Assembly (NCBI RefSeq): GCF_001685355.1
Contig: NZ_CP016438.1
Span: forward strand, 3,100,001-3,164,000
Length of the DNA: 64,000 nucleotides
Source of the DNA: Streptomyces lincolnensis
GTDB lineage: Bacteria; Actinomycetota; Actinomycetes; Streptomycetales; Streptomycetaceae
Direction: 5' to 3'
The notes under the pieces are model-generated. The model made no database searches. It saw only the letters and a list, made by a program, of their open reading frames with translations, and was not told the DNA's origin. Both the position numbers and the translations under genes were made by a program. Position 1 is the first letter of the stretch. Each line of letters begins with the position of its first letter. Of the stretch, positions 16,378 to 24,353 are shown in pieces.

Positions 16378-16797
16378 CGGCAGACGAGTCGGGCTGTACG
16401 CCGGGTTCTGTCACCCAACCACCTCGCGGCGGCCAGGGAGACGGCCATCCATCTAGGGCCGGCGTTGCCGCCGGCCTCGTGCGGTCTACCCGCGGACTCG
16501 GGCGGGCAGCCCTCGATCGTCCGCGCAGAGCCGCGCCTGTTACAGCACGGCTCCTTTTGACCTTGCTCCGGGTGGGGTTTACCTAGCTGCTCAGGTCGCC
16601 CTGGGCACTGGTGGTCTCTTACACCGCCGTTTCACCCTTACCCGGTGCCGAAGCGCCGGGCGGTTTGTTTTCTGTGGCACTGTCCCGCGGGTCACCCCGG
16701 GTGGCCGTTAGCCATCACCCTGCCCTGTGGAGCCCGGACGTTCCTCGGGGAGTCCCTAGGGGGATTCCACGCGGCCGTCCGCCCGGCTCGTCTGCCG
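16378..16797 (-). ncRNA. rnpB: RNase P RNA, bacterial type A
   Basis: The minus strand carries the conserved 5' core GAGGAACGTCCGGGCTC (16754-16738) of bacterial RNase P RNA, the catalytic subunit that matures tRNA 5' ends. Other conserved pieces follow: CAGGGTGATGGCTAACGGCC, the CCGGGTAAGGGTGAAACGG loop, AGAGACCACCAG, the GGTAAACCCCAC segment, and near the 3' end GGTTGGGTGACAGAACCCGG. The ends pair as helix P1: CGGCAGACGAG (from 16797) with CTCGTCTGCCG (ending 16378). The length of about 420 nt fits actinobacteria. The 5' end lies inside the 3' end of the EamA gene. The usual GAGGAAAGTCC appears here as GAGGAACGTCC. Confidence 0.95.
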
Positions 16798-17706
16798 TGT
16801 GGACCATGTTACCGGGCGATCGGGGCAGGCCGGTTCCGCGGTCACCTGGGCCGGGCCGGCCGTGGCCAGGACCGAGCCCGCCAGGATGAGAGTGAAGGCC
16901 AGGCTGATGCCCAGCGTCAGCGATTCGTCCAGGAAGATCGCGCCCGCCGCCACCGCGACCGCCGGGTTGACGTACGTGAAGACCGTCGCCCGGGTGGGGC
17001 CGACCTCCTTGATCAGTTCCAGGAACGCCACGAAGGCGAGTGCGGTGCACACGACACCCAGGCCGGCCAGTGCCGCCAGCACCTGGCCGGACGGCATCGA
17101 GGACGGCCAGGTCAGCGCCGCCGCAGGGGCGTACACCAGTGCCGCCAACGCCAGGCAGGGGACCGTGAGGTGGAGGGACGGGACGTCCTTCAGCCACCTC
17201 GCGGCGATCAAGGGCGCCGTCGCGTAGCCCAGGACCGTCACCAGCACCTCCGCCAGCGACTTCGCGTCCCCGCCCGTCAGGTGCGGCACGGTCAGGACCG
17301 CCACTCCGGCCAGGCCCAGGCCCAGTCCCGTCAGCCGCCTCACGCCCAGCCTCTCCGTGTCGCCGAAGAAGCGGGCCAGCGCCACTCCCACGATCGGTAC
17401 GCCCGCGATGAGCAGGCCCGCCGTGGAGCTGGAGAGGTGGCGTTCGGCGTCCGTCAGCGTGTACCAGGGGCCGATGATCTCTATGCACGCGAAGGCCAGC
17501 ATGGGCTTCCAGTACGTGCGGATCGCCTGCGGCAGGCCTGGCTGGCGCAGCGCGAAGGGGAGCAAAAGCGCCGCGCCCAGGACGCAGCGGGTGAACACCA
17601 CGAAGGACGGGGACAGCGGGGCGTCCACCGCCACCTTGATCATCAGGTAGGGGATGCCCCAGACCACTGCCATCAGGGAGAACAGGAACCAGCCGCGTGC
17701 AGTCAT
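16756..17706 (-). CDS. EamA/DMT family transporter
   Basis: 316 residues with ten predicted membrane helices in two EamA repeats: GWFLFSLMAVVWGIPYLMIK at the N-terminus, and VFTYVNPAVAVAAGAIFLDE in the second repeat. These proteins export metabolites or amino acids; the substrate is unknown. The AraC regulator gene lies 19 bases upstream in the same direction and probably controls it. The last 13 or so codons are the 5' end of rnpB, so the tail after about AGPAQVTAEP is unlikely to be under protein-level selection. Any rnpB promoter must lie inside this coding region. Confidence 0.88.
   Translation of the reverse strand: MTARGWFLFSLMAVVWGIPYLMIKVAVDAPLSPSFVVFTRCVLGAALLLPFALRQPGLPQAIRTYWKPMLAFACIEIIGPWYTLTDAERHLSSSTAGLLIAGVPIVGVALARFFGDTERLGVRRLTGLGLGLAGVAVLTVPHLTGGDAKSLAEVLVTVLGYATAPLIAARWLKDVPSLHLTVPCLALAALVYAPAAALTWPSSMPSGQVLAALAGLGVVCTALAFVAFLELIKEVGPTRATVFTYVNPAVAVAAGAIFLDESLTLGISLAFTLILAGSVLATAGPAQVTAEPACPDRPVTWSTRQTSRADGRVESP
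16798..16835 (-). promoter_or_regulatory. Possible rnpB promoter inside the EamA gene
   Basis: On the minus strand TAACAT (16811-16806) lies about 9 bases before the inferred rnpB 5' end at 16797, a good -10 position. The corresponding -35 region (about 16835-16829) is GC-rich and weak. The call rests on position and the -10 only; read-through from the EamA operon is an alternative source of rnpB transcript. Confidence 0.3.
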
Positions 17707-17725
17707 ACGGGCAGTTTCAGCGGCC

Positions 17726-18550
17726 TCACCGGTGACTGTCTTGAACGCTGTTGCGGTACGCCGCCGGGGTCACCCCCATGACGCGGCGGAACCAGCGCGT
17801 CAGGTGCGCCTGGTCGGCGAAGCCCACCAGGCCCGCCACCTCGGCCGGGCGGTGGCCCGAGTCCAGCAGGCTGCGGGCCCGCCCGACCCGGTACTGGGCC
17901 AGCCAGGCGTACGGCGGCACCCCCATCGTCGTACGGAAGACACGGAGGAGTTGGTAGCGGGAGAGGCCGAGGTCGGTGGCCAGGTCGGCGAGGGACGGGG
18001 GGTCCAGCAGCTCGTCGGCCAGGCGGTCGCGTACCGCTCGGGCGATTCCGTCGGCGCCGGGGATCACGGAGTTCGCCGCGCGGGACGTGGAGTGGCGGCA
18101 GGACAGGGCCGCCAACAACCAAGGCAGGCGGGACTCCGTCTCCAACGGGTCGGGGCAGGCGCTGAGTCGGGAGTGGGCGGAGAGGAGGGACGCGGCCAGT
18201 TCCGGGTCGTCGAGGAGTGGCTCGCGGAAGTGCGGGAGGGTGAAGTCGGCGGTTCCCTCGGTGAGGAGGGTGGGCATCGCGTACAGGGCTCGGTAGGCGT
18301 AGCCGTCGGTGGAGGTGCCCGGGCCGCCCGTGTGCATCTCGCCGGGGGCCAGGACGACTATCGAACCGGGGCCCGTGCGGATGTGGCCGCCCCGGTAGGC
18401 GATGACCTCCGAGCCGCCGACACACACCCCGATCGTGAACTCCTCGTGGGCGTGCGGGGCGTAGACGTGCTTGTCGAAGCGGGCCGTGAGGAGGTCGAGC
18501 GGGGGGCCGCAGCGGCCGAGCCGCGCTCTGGTCCACAGTGCCTGTTCCAT
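17726..18550 (-). CDS. AraC family transcriptional regulator
   Basis: 274 residues. An N-terminal cupin-like sensor (HVYAPHAHEEFTIGVCVGGS, IVVLAPGEMHTGGPG) precedes a C-terminal double helix-turn-helix: SLADLATDLGLSRYQLLRVF, then GFADQAHLTRWFRRVMGVTP ending PAAYR. This is the AraC_binding plus HTH_18 architecture of ligand-responsive activators. It is 19 bases upstream of the EamA gene and co-directional, a common efflux-plus-activator arrangement. It is divergent from the MerR gene 181 bases away. Confidence 0.9.
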   Translation of the reverse strand: MEQALWTRARLGRCGPPLDLLTARFDKHVYAPHAHEEFTIGVCVGGSEVIAYRGGHIRTGPGSIVVLAPGEMHTGGPGTSTDGYAYRALYAMPTLLTEGTADFTLPHFREPLLDDPELAASLLSAHSRLSACPDPLETESRLPWLLAALSCRHSTSRAANSVIPGADGIARAVRDRLADELLDPPSLADLATDLGLSRYQLLRVFRTTMGVPPYAWLAQYRVGRARSLLDSGHRPAEVAGLVGFADQAHLTRWFRRVMGVTPAAYRNSVQDSHR

Positions 18551-18694
18551 GCGCCCACGCCCCCCGTGCCCGTACCTGTCCGGCGTCCCCAGGGTGCAAC
18601 GCCGGGCCGCTCAGAGAAAGTCCGCGACCCAAGGTGTCCAAGCCCTCCACGGCCGCCACGGCACGACTCCCCACGGAACGCCCCGCCCCGTCCC

Positions 18695-18725
18695 TTGACC
18701 CTGCCGCAACGTCAACCTCTCTACT
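18695..18725 (+). promoter_or_regulatory. MerR-type promoter with 19-bp spacer, apparently leaderless
   Basis: TTGACC (18695-18700) and TCTACT (18720-18725) are 19 bases apart, the stretched spacing that MerR-family activators correct by DNA distortion. A dyad TTGAC...GTCAA (18695-18715) fills the spacer, as in MerR operators. The predicted start of transcription, about 7 bases after the -10, coincides with the MerR ATG at 18732, and no Shine-Dalgarno site is present, so the mRNA is probably leaderless and autoregulated. Confidence 0.65.
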
Positions 18726-18731
18726 GGTCCC

Positions 18732-19496
18732 ATGCGGATCGGAGAACTCGCCGGCGTCGTCGGTGTCACCACGCGGACGGTGCGGCATTACCACCATCTG
18801 GGGCTGTTGCCGGAGCCGGAGCGGCTGGGGAACGGCTATCGGGACTACACGCTCAGGCATGCCGTGGTGCTGGCGCGGATCCGGCGGCTGACGGAGTTGG
18901 GGCTGGGGCTCGCCGAGGTGCGGGACGTGCTGGCCGAGGACGCCGGGAAGGACCTGGTCGAGGTGCTGACCGAGCTGGACGAGGATCTGGCCCGGCAGGA
19001 GGACGCCATTCGTCGGCGGCGGGAGCGGTTGCGCGCGCTGCTCGACAGCGAGGAGCTGTCCGCCGAGGCCCCCGTCTCGCCCGAGCTCGCGGCGCTGTTC
19101 AGCGAGGTGGGGCCCGTGGCCGACTCCCCCATGGCCGTCAAGGACCGCGAGATCCTCGCGATGCTCGACACGACCGCGTCCCCGGAGGCCCGGGAGGAGC
19201 TGATCGGCCTGATGGGTGCCACCTTCGCCACGCCCGGTGGGGCGGAGCGGGCCCGGACGGCGTACGCGCTGCTCGACGCCCTCGTCGACGCCGACCCGGA
19301 CGACCCCCGCGTGGGCGAGGCGGCGCGGGCCCTCGTCGACTGTCTGCCCGGGGAACTGCTGCCCACCGCCGCCGTCGACCCCGACGGCAGTTTCCTGCGC
19401 GCCTTCTACGCCGACTTCGCCCCCGCCCAGGCCGAGGCGATCCGCCGCACCCTGCGCATCCTCGCGGAACAGCGACCAGAGGGAGGAGCCCCGTGA
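18732..19496 (+). CDS. MerR family transcriptional regulator
   Basis: 254 residues. The N-terminal MerR winged helix-turn-helix reads RIGELAGVVGVTTRTVRHYH, HLGLLPEPERLGNGYRDYT and RIRRLTELGLGLAEVRDVL. A coiled-coil dimer helix follows (LVEVLTELDEDLARQEDAIR). The C-terminal helical domain (about residues 110-250) is of the type that binds organic ligands rather than metals; no clustered Cys residues are seen. It overlaps the next gene by four bases (GTGA), so its likely target is its own operon, including the membrane protein downstream. Confidence 0.9.
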   Translation: MRIGELAGVVGVTTRTVRHYHHLGLLPEPERLGNGYRDYTLRHAVVLARIRRLTELGLGLAEVRDVLAEDAGKDLVEVLTELDEDLARQEDAIRRRRERLRALLDSEELSAEAPVSPELAALFSEVGPVADSPMAVKDREILAMLDTTASPEAREELIGLMGATFATPGGAERARTAYALLDALVDADPDDPRVGEAARALVDCLPGELLPTAAVDPDGSFLRAFYADFAPAQAEAIRRTLRILAEQRPEGGAP

Positions 19497-20116
19497 AGAC
19501 GGTACTGATCCTGGCCCGCTACGAGCTGCGGATGCTGGTGAGTCTCGCCCTGTGGGTCACCCGGCGCAGTCACGGAACCGGAACCGGAACCGGCACCGGA
19601 CGGGCCTTCGGGTACGCCCGGGGGCAGGGCGCCATGATGTTCGGGTTCGCGTTCGTGTGCCTGGTCGAGACGGTGACGATGTCGGTGCTGCTGAAGGATC
19701 TGCCGGTCGTGCACGCCGTGGTGTTCGTGCTGGACGTGTACACCATCGTCTTCGTCATCGGGCTGCACGCGTCGAACGTCGTACGGCCCCATGTGCTGGA
19801 GCCGGGCGCGCTGCGGATCCGCCGGGCCGTGCACGTGGATCTGCGGATACCACTGGAGCGGATCGCGTCCGTACGGCGGGAACTGCGCGCCACGCACACG
19901 CGCAAGGACGGCGAACTCGACCTCGCCATGGGCGCCCAGACCTCCGTCACCCTCGAACTGACTGAGCCGACCGCCCACTTGACGTTCCTGGGACGCCCTC
20001 GGCGGATCCAGCTGGTCCGGTTCCACGCGGACGACCCCGACGCCCTGGTCCTCGCCATCAGGCAGGCGCGAAGCGCACGGCCGCTCGCCTCTCCGGTCCC
20101 GGATCTGCCCGCGTGA
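19493..20116 (+). CDS. Hypothetical membrane protein co-transcribed with MerR
   Basis: 207 residues from GTG 19493 with GGGAGGA upstream; overlaps the MerR stop by four bases. The first hydrophobic region reads VLILARYELRMLVSLALWV, followed by a Gly/Thr repeat GTGTGTGTG that comes from a CGGAAC-type DNA repeat. Two further helices read MMFGFAFVCLVETVTMSVLL and HAVVFVLDVYTIVFVIGLHA. A soluble C-terminal part (RIRRAVHVDLRIPLERIASV...) resembles a PH-like domain. The fold and likely MerR control suggest a membrane stress or efflux accessory, but no family is recognised. Its 3' end overlaps the convergent RNB gene by 59 bases. Confidence 0.65.
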   Translation: MKTVLILARYELRMLVSLALWVTRRSHGTGTGTGTGRAFGYARGQGAMMFGFAFVCLVETVTMSVLLKDLPVVHAVVFVLDVYTIVFVIGLHASNVVRPHVLEPGALRIRRAVHVDLRIPLERIASVRRELRATHTRKDGELDLAMGAQTSVTLELTEPTAHLTFLGRPRRIQLVRFHADDPDALVLAIRQARSARPLASPVPDLPA

Positions 20117-21500
20117 GCCGCACCCGCAGCCGCTCCCCCAGCCGTAGCCCCTCCCCCTCGACCCGGCCGATCACCGCCGGGGACTCCAGCTGCACCACAC
20201 CGACCGTCGGCCGGCGCTCCTCCAGCTCCACCACGCAGCCGTCGAACACCTCCCCCACCCGGTCCTTGAGCAGCGCCGCCTCGACGAGGTCGACGCACTC
20301 GCGTTCCGCGGCGGAGGCGCGGCGTCCGCCCTCCCTCATCTCCGGGGGCAGCGCGTCGAGCGCGGCCGACACCCACTCGGGCAGCGCCGATCCGGCCACC
20401 GCCGTGAGGCAGATCTCCGAGGCATACCGGTCGACCAGGCGGCGCAGCGGGGCCGTGCAGTGGGCGTAGGGCGCGGCGACGGCGGCGTGCGTGGTGATGT
20501 CCGGCAGGACGCCGTCGCGGAAGACCGTGTAGCCGGCACCCCGCAGGAGGGTCGTGCACTCCTGGAGGAAGGCCGCGTGCCGGGGGACCCTCGGGTCCAA
20601 CGACCGCACCAGCGCGGCGTACGACACATGGTGCGGCCAGTCGACGCGCAGGGCGTGCGCGGTACGGCGCAGGCGACCGACGGCGCCGTCCGGAGCGGCG
20701 GGGAGCGTGCGGAGCACGCCCGTGCCGTACTCGATCATCAGGTCCGCCGCCGCCATCCCGGTCAGCAGGGAGATCTGCGCGTTCCAGCCCTCGGCGGGCA
20801 GCGGGGCGCGGTACGTCAGCTCGTACGTCCCGTCCCGCCCGCCTCGCCCGTCCCGCCGGACGATCTCCTGCTCGGGGACGTTCAAAGAGATCCCGCCCCT
20901 CTCGACCTCCAGCGCCTCCCGCAGCCGGCCCACCTCAGCGAGCAGCGCGAGGGGTTCCTCGGCGGTCCCTCCGTCGACAAGGCGCTGCACTCCCGCGTAG
21001 TCCAGCTTGGCCCGGCTGCGGACGAGGGCCCGGCGGACGTCGGCGGCGACGGTACGGCCGTCGCCGTCGAGGTCGATCGTCCACAGCGCCGCCGGACGCA
21101 CCCGGCCGGGCAGCAGGCTTGCGGCGCCCTCGCCGATCGCCTCGGGGTGCAGCGGGACCTTCTCGTCCGGGAAGTACAGGGTCATCACGCGCCGGTGGGT
21201 CTCCGCGTCCAGTGCCGATCCGGGTACGACGAAGGCGGCGACGTCGGCGATCGCGTACCGCACGCGGTAGCCGCCGTTCCGCCGGGACAGGTGCATCGCC
21301 TGGTCGAGGTCGGTGGAGGTGGGCGGGTCGATGGTGAACAGGGGGATGTCGGTGGCGTCGTGCTCCGGCAGTACGGGAGTCCGCGCGGCCTCCGCCACCG
21401 CCTCGGGCGGGTAGGTGTCCGGCACACCGAGTTCGGTGCGCAGCGCGGTGAGGGCGGCCCGCAGGGGGGCGTCGGTCACGCGGATGGGACGACGGGGCAT
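20058..21500 (-). CDS. RNB-domain ribonuclease (RNase II/R family)
   Basis: 480 residues. The RNB catalytic signature TIDPPTSTDLDQAMHLSR (about residues 55-72) has the Asp cluster that binds Mg. The family's YAIADVAAFV, LYFPDEKVPLHPEAIGE and ISLLTGMAAADLMIEYGTG segments follow, then YAHCTAPLRRLVDRY near residue 360. The usual N-terminal cold-shock domains are missing and only a short beta-rich C-terminal tail remains, so this is the short actinobacterial form. It degrades RNA 3' to 5'. It is divergent from yaaA. Confidence 0.88.
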   Translation of the reverse strand: MPRRPIRVTDAPLRAALTALRTELGVPDTYPPEAVAEAARTPVLPEHDATDIPLFTIDPPTSTDLDQAMHLSRRNGGYRVRYAIADVAAFVVPGSALDAETHRRVMTLYFPDEKVPLHPEAIGEGAASLLPGRVRPAALWTIDLDGDGRTVAADVRRALVRSRAKLDYAGVQRLVDGGTAEEPLALLAEVGRLREALEVERGGISLNVPEQEIVRRDGRGGRDGTYELTYRAPLPAEGWNAQISLLTGMAAADLMIEYGTGVLRTLPAAPDGAVGRLRRTAHALRVDWPHHVSYAALVRSLDPRVPRHAAFLQECTTLLRGAGYTVFRDGVLPDITTHAAVAAPYAHCTAPLRRLVDRYASEICLTAVAGSALPEWVSAALDALPPEMREGGRRASAAERECVDLVEAALLKDRVGEVFDGCVVELEERRPTVGVVQLESPAVIGRVEGEGLRLGERLRVRLTRADPGPERRAAVRFAPA

Positions 21501-21552
21501 GTAGCGAGCGTAGGACCGGGCGCACCGCGGAGCACGCCGTACGCTGTCGCAA

Positions 21553-21586
21553 AGCTCTACCGCACAGCTCTACCGCACAGCTCTAC
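21553..21586 (+). repeat. 13-bp tandem repeat upstream of yaaA
   Basis: AGCTCTACCGCAC is present twice in direct tandem (21553-21565 and 21566-21578), followed by a partial third copy AGCTCTAC (21579-21586). It lies between the divergent RNB and yaaA genes and stops a few bases before the yaaA ribosome site AGAAGGAGA. It may be slippage-prone or a protein-binding array. Confidence 0.6.
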
Positions 21587-21602
21587 AGAAGGAGAACCAC
21601 CC

Positions 21603-22385
21603 GTGCTCGTCCTGCTGCCGCCCTCCGAAGGCAAGGCGTCCTCCGGCCGTGGCGCCCCGCTGAAACCGGAGTCGCTGTCGCTGCCGGGGCTCGCCGACGC
21701 CCGTGCCGCCGTCCTCGACGAGCTGGTCGAGCTGTGCGTAGCGGACGAGGAGAAGGCGTGCGAGGTGCTGGGGCTGAGCGAGGGGCTGCGGGGCGAGGTC
21801 GCGAAGAACACGGAGCTGCGGACGGCCGGGGCGCGGCCCGCCGGGGAGATCTACACCGGTGTGCTCTACGACGCTCTCGGTCTGTCCTCCCTGGACGCCG
21901 CCGCGAAGAGGCGTGCCGCCCGGTCGCTGCTGGTCTTCTCGGGGTTGTGGGGTGCCGTCCGGGTCACGGACCGGATCCCCTCGTACCGCTGCTCGATGGG
22001 GGTGAGGCTGCCGGGGCTCGGCGCGTTGGGCGGTCACTGGCGTACGGCGATGGCGTCGGTGCTTCCCGAGGTGGCGGGCGGCGGGCTGGTGCTGGATCTG
22101 CGGTCCTCGGCGTACGCGGCGGCCTGGAAGCCGAAGGGTGAGATCGCCGGGCGGACGGCGGGTGTGCGGGTGCTGCACGCGCCGACGCGGAAGGTGGTCA
22201 GCCACTTCAACAAGGCGACGAAGGGGCGGATCGTGCGCGCTCTGCTGTCGGCCGGGGTCGCTCCGAAGGGGCCGGCGGAGCTGGTGGAGGCCCTGCGGGA
22301 TCTCGGGTACGTCGTGGAGGTGGAGGCGCCCGCCAGGGCGGGGCGGGCGTGGTCGCTGGACGTGCTGGTGGACGAGATCCACTGA
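21603..22385 (+). CDS. yaaA: Peroxide stress protein YaaA (DUF328)
   Basis: 260 residues from GTG 21603 with AGAAGGAGA upstream. Family hallmarks: the N-terminal LVLLPPSEGKA, then AGEIYTGVLYDALGLSSL, LLVFSGLWGAVRVTDRIPSY, VLDLRSSAYAAAWKPKG and the DNA-binding-like VVSHFNKATKGRIVRALL (about residues 200-220). E. coli YaaA limits free iron and DNA damage during peroxide stress. It stands alone here, with no neighbour that hints at regulation. Confidence 0.92.
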   Translation: MLVLLPPSEGKASSGRGAPLKPESLSLPGLADARAAVLDELVELCVADEEKACEVLGLSEGLRGEVAKNTELRTAGARPAGEIYTGVLYDALGLSSLDAAAKRRAARSLLVFSGLWGAVRVTDRIPSYRCSMGVRLPGLGALGGHWRTAMASVLPEVAGGGLVLDLRSSAYAAAWKPKGEIAGRTAGVRVLHAPTRKVVSHFNKATKGRIVRALLSAGVAPKGPAELVEALRDLGYVVEVEAPARAGRAWSLDVLVDEIH

Positions 22386-22409
22386 CCCGTCCGTTGCATA
22401 CCCACTGCA

Positions 22410-22455
22410 CCCATCCACTGCGTACCCACCGACCCATCCACTGCACACCCACCGA
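22410..22455 (+). repeat. Two 23-bp direct repeats between yaaA and eda
   Basis: CCCATCCACTGCGTACCCACCGA-like units occupy 22410-22432 and 22433-22455, matching at 21 of 23 positions; a degenerate partial unit precedes them from about 22386. They sit just after the yaaA stop, in a C-rich stretch with no coding. Their role is unknown. Confidence 0.5.
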
Positions 22456-22459
22456 CACT

Positions 22460-22478
22460 CATTGCACAGGATGCAATG
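22460..22478 (+). promoter_or_regulatory. Perfect inverted repeat before eda (candidate operator)
   Basis: CATTGCA (22460-22466) and TGCAATG (22472-22478) form a perfect palindrome with a 5-base spacer, about 40 bases before the aldolase start. A related GCGTGCAC follows at 22493. The site looks like a GntR/LacI/IclR-type operator, which suits a sugar-acid catabolic gene. No regulator is adjacent. Confidence 0.5.
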
Positions 22479-22518
22479 ACCTTTGCGCAGGGCGCGTGCA
22501 CTGGGCAGGATGAGGGCC

Positions 22519-23145
22519 ATGGCCTCATCCCTGCTGGACCTCGCCCCCGTCGTGCCCGTGGTCGTCATCGAGGACGCCGCCGACGCCGTACCGCTCGCGC
22601 GGGCGCTCGTGGCGGGCGGGCTGCCCGCGATCGAGGTGACGCTGCGGACACCGGCCGCGCTGGACGCGATCCGCGAGATCGCCGACGGGGTGCCGGACGC
22701 CGTGGTCGGGGCGGGCACCGTGCTCACGCCCGCGCACGTGGAGGAGTCGGTGGCGGCCGGGGCGCGGTTCCTGGTCAGTCCGGGCTGGACGGACGTCCTG
22801 CTGGAGGCGATGCGGGCGTCCGGGGTGCCGTTCCTGCCGGGGGTGTCGACGACCTCGGAGGTCGTGGCGCTGCTGGAGCGCGGGGTGCGGGAGATGAAGT
22901 TCTTCCCGGCCCAGGCGGCGGGCGGCACGGCGTACCTGAAGTCGCTCGCGGGGCCGTTGCCGCAGGCGCGGTTCTGTCCGACGGGCGGGATCGGTCCGGG
23001 GAACGCGCCCGAGTACCTGGCGCTGCCCAACGTCGGCTGCGTGGGCGGGACCTGGATGCTCCCGCCGGACGCGCTCGCGGCGCGGGACTGGGACCGGGTG
23101 GAGGCGCTGGCGCGGGAGGCGGCCGGACTACGGACGCAGGTGTGA
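22519..23145 (+). CDS. eda: 2-dehydro-3-deoxyphosphogluconate / 4-hydroxy-2-oxoglutarate aldolase
   Basis: 208 residues of the KDPG aldolase family. A VVVIEDAADAVPLARALVAG start is followed by LPAIEVTLRTPAALDAIREI (Glu and Arg of the active site) and DAVVGAGTVLTPAHVEESVA. The Schiff-base lysine is in MKFFPAQAAGG (about residue 130), and a phosphate-binding turn reads FCPTGGIGPGNAPEYLALPN. It cleaves KDPG to pyruvate and glyceraldehyde-3-phosphate (Entner-Doudoroff) or the hydroxyglutarate analogue. ATG 22510 is also possible; 22519 places GGGCAGG at a better distance. Its end overlaps the convergent RNase H gene by 18 bases. Confidence 0.92.
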   Translation: MASSLLDLAPVVPVVVIEDAADAVPLARALVAGGLPAIEVTLRTPAALDAIREIADGVPDAVVGAGTVLTPAHVEESVAAGARFLVSPGWTDVLLEAMRASGVPFLPGVSTTSEVVALLERGVREMKFFPAQAAGGTAYLKSLAGPLPQARFCPTGGIGPGNAPEYLALPNVGCVGGTWMLPPDALAARDWDRVEALAREAAGLRTQV

Positions 23146-24342
23146 GGTGTCGTTGAGGAGCCGGACGCTCGCGTTGCCGTCGGCGTAGTACGCCACCACC
23201 GACATCGAGGCCGCCGAGAGTTCCATGCGGAACAGGGACTCGGGCGGGGCGCCGAGGGCGAGTCGTACGAACGTCTTGATCGGGGTGACGTGCGTGACGA
23301 GCAGGACCGTGCGGCCCGCGTACGCGGCGACCAGTTTGTCGCGGGTGGCGGCGATCCGGGTGGCGGTCGCCGCGAAGCTCTCGCCGCCGCCGGTGGGTTC
23401 GGCCTCCGGGTCGGAGAGCCACTTGGTCAGGTCGTCCGGGTACCGCTCGCGGACCTCACCGAAGGTGAGCCCCTCCCAGGCACCGAAGTCCGTCTCGCGC
23501 AGGCCCTCGTCGACGCTCACCTCGATACCGAGCCGGGCGGCGACCGCGGCGGCGGTCTCGCGCGTCCGGGCGAGGGGGGAGGCGACGATGTGCTGGATCG
23601 TGCCCCGCCGTGCCAGCGATACGGCGGCCCGCTCGGCCTGCTCCCGTCCGACCCCGGAGAGCGACGGATCCGTCCCCCCGCTCCCCGAGAACCGCTTCTG
23701 TGGCGTCAGCGGCGTCTCCCCGTGCCGCAACAGCACGAAGGTCGCCGGCGCCCCCATGTCGGCGGCCCCCGACCACCCGGGGGACGAGACGGTCCGCGCG
23801 GCCCGGACGTCGGCGTCGGCCCTGGCGGCTTCGCCCTCCAGGGGCTCCGCCTCTTCGCGGCGGGAAGAAGGGGCCGAGGGCTCGGCAAGCGTGTCCAGCT
23901 CCGCCGTGGAAGCCGCCGCCGACCACTGCTCCCCCCGCTTGCCCGCGTCCATGGCCTCGTTGGCCAGCCGGTCCGCGTGCTTGTTCCGCTCCCGGGGGAT
24001 CCACTCGTAGGTGACCTGGGCGGGCGGGAGGACCGCGGCCGCTTCCAGGGCCAGGGGCTTCATGTCGGGGTGTTTGATCTTCCAGCGGCCGGACATCTGC
24101 TCGACGACGAGCTTGGAGTCCATGCGGACGTGGACGCGGGCGGTGGGGTCGAGGGCGTGGGCGGCGCGGAGACCGGCCAGCAGCCCCCGGTACTCGGCCA
24201 CGTTGTTCGTGGCGATGCCGATGTACTCGGCGGCCTCGGCCAGGGTCTGGCCCGTCGCCGCGTCGAGCACCACGGATCCGTAGCCCGCGGGCCCGGGGTT
24301 GCCCCGCGACCCGCCGTCGGCCTCGACGATGAACTCCCGCAC
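23128..24342 (-). CDS. Bifunctional RNase H / acid phosphatase
   Basis: 404 residues from GTG 24342. The N-terminal RNase HI domain shows the D-E-D-D active site: FIVEADGGSRGNPG, NNVAEYRGLLAGL, VRMDSKLVVEQM and HADRLANEAMD (about residues 5-135). After a charged linker with SAPSSRREEAEPLEGE, a histidine phosphatase domain begins with FVLLRHGETPLTPQKRFSG (about residue 205) and has the second catalytic His in VLLVTHVTPIKTF. The fusion is conserved in actinobacteria; mycobacterial Rv2228c combines RNase H with a CobC-like phosphatase. It follows the zinc-ribbon gene by 11 bases. Confidence 0.94.
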   Translation of the reverse strand: MREFIVEADGGSRGNPGPAGYGSVVLDAATGQTLAEAAEYIGIATNNVAEYRGLLAGLRAAHALDPTARVHVRMDSKLVVEQMSGRWKIKHPDMKPLALEAAAVLPPAQVTYEWIPRERNKHADRLANEAMDAGKRGEQWSAAASTAELDTLAEPSAPSSRREEAEPLEGEAARADADVRAARTVSSPGWSGAADMGAPATFVLLRHGETPLTPQKRFSGSGGTDPSLSGVGREQAERAAVSLARRGTIQHIVASPLARTRETAAAVAARLGIEVSVDEGLRETDFGAWEGLTFGEVRERYPDDLTKWLSDPEAEPTGGGESFAATATRIAATRDKLVAAYAGRTVLLVTHVTPIKTFVRLALGAPPESLFRMELSAASMSVVAYYADGNASVRLLNDTSHLRP

Positions 24343-24353
24343 CGCAGCAGCCC

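Noticed and set aside
20460..21600. Upstream 380 residues of a long plus-strand frame ending in yaaA
   Set aside because: YaaA begins at GTG 21603 with its own Shine-Dalgarno and family N-terminus; the earlier part is antisense to the RNB nuclease gene.
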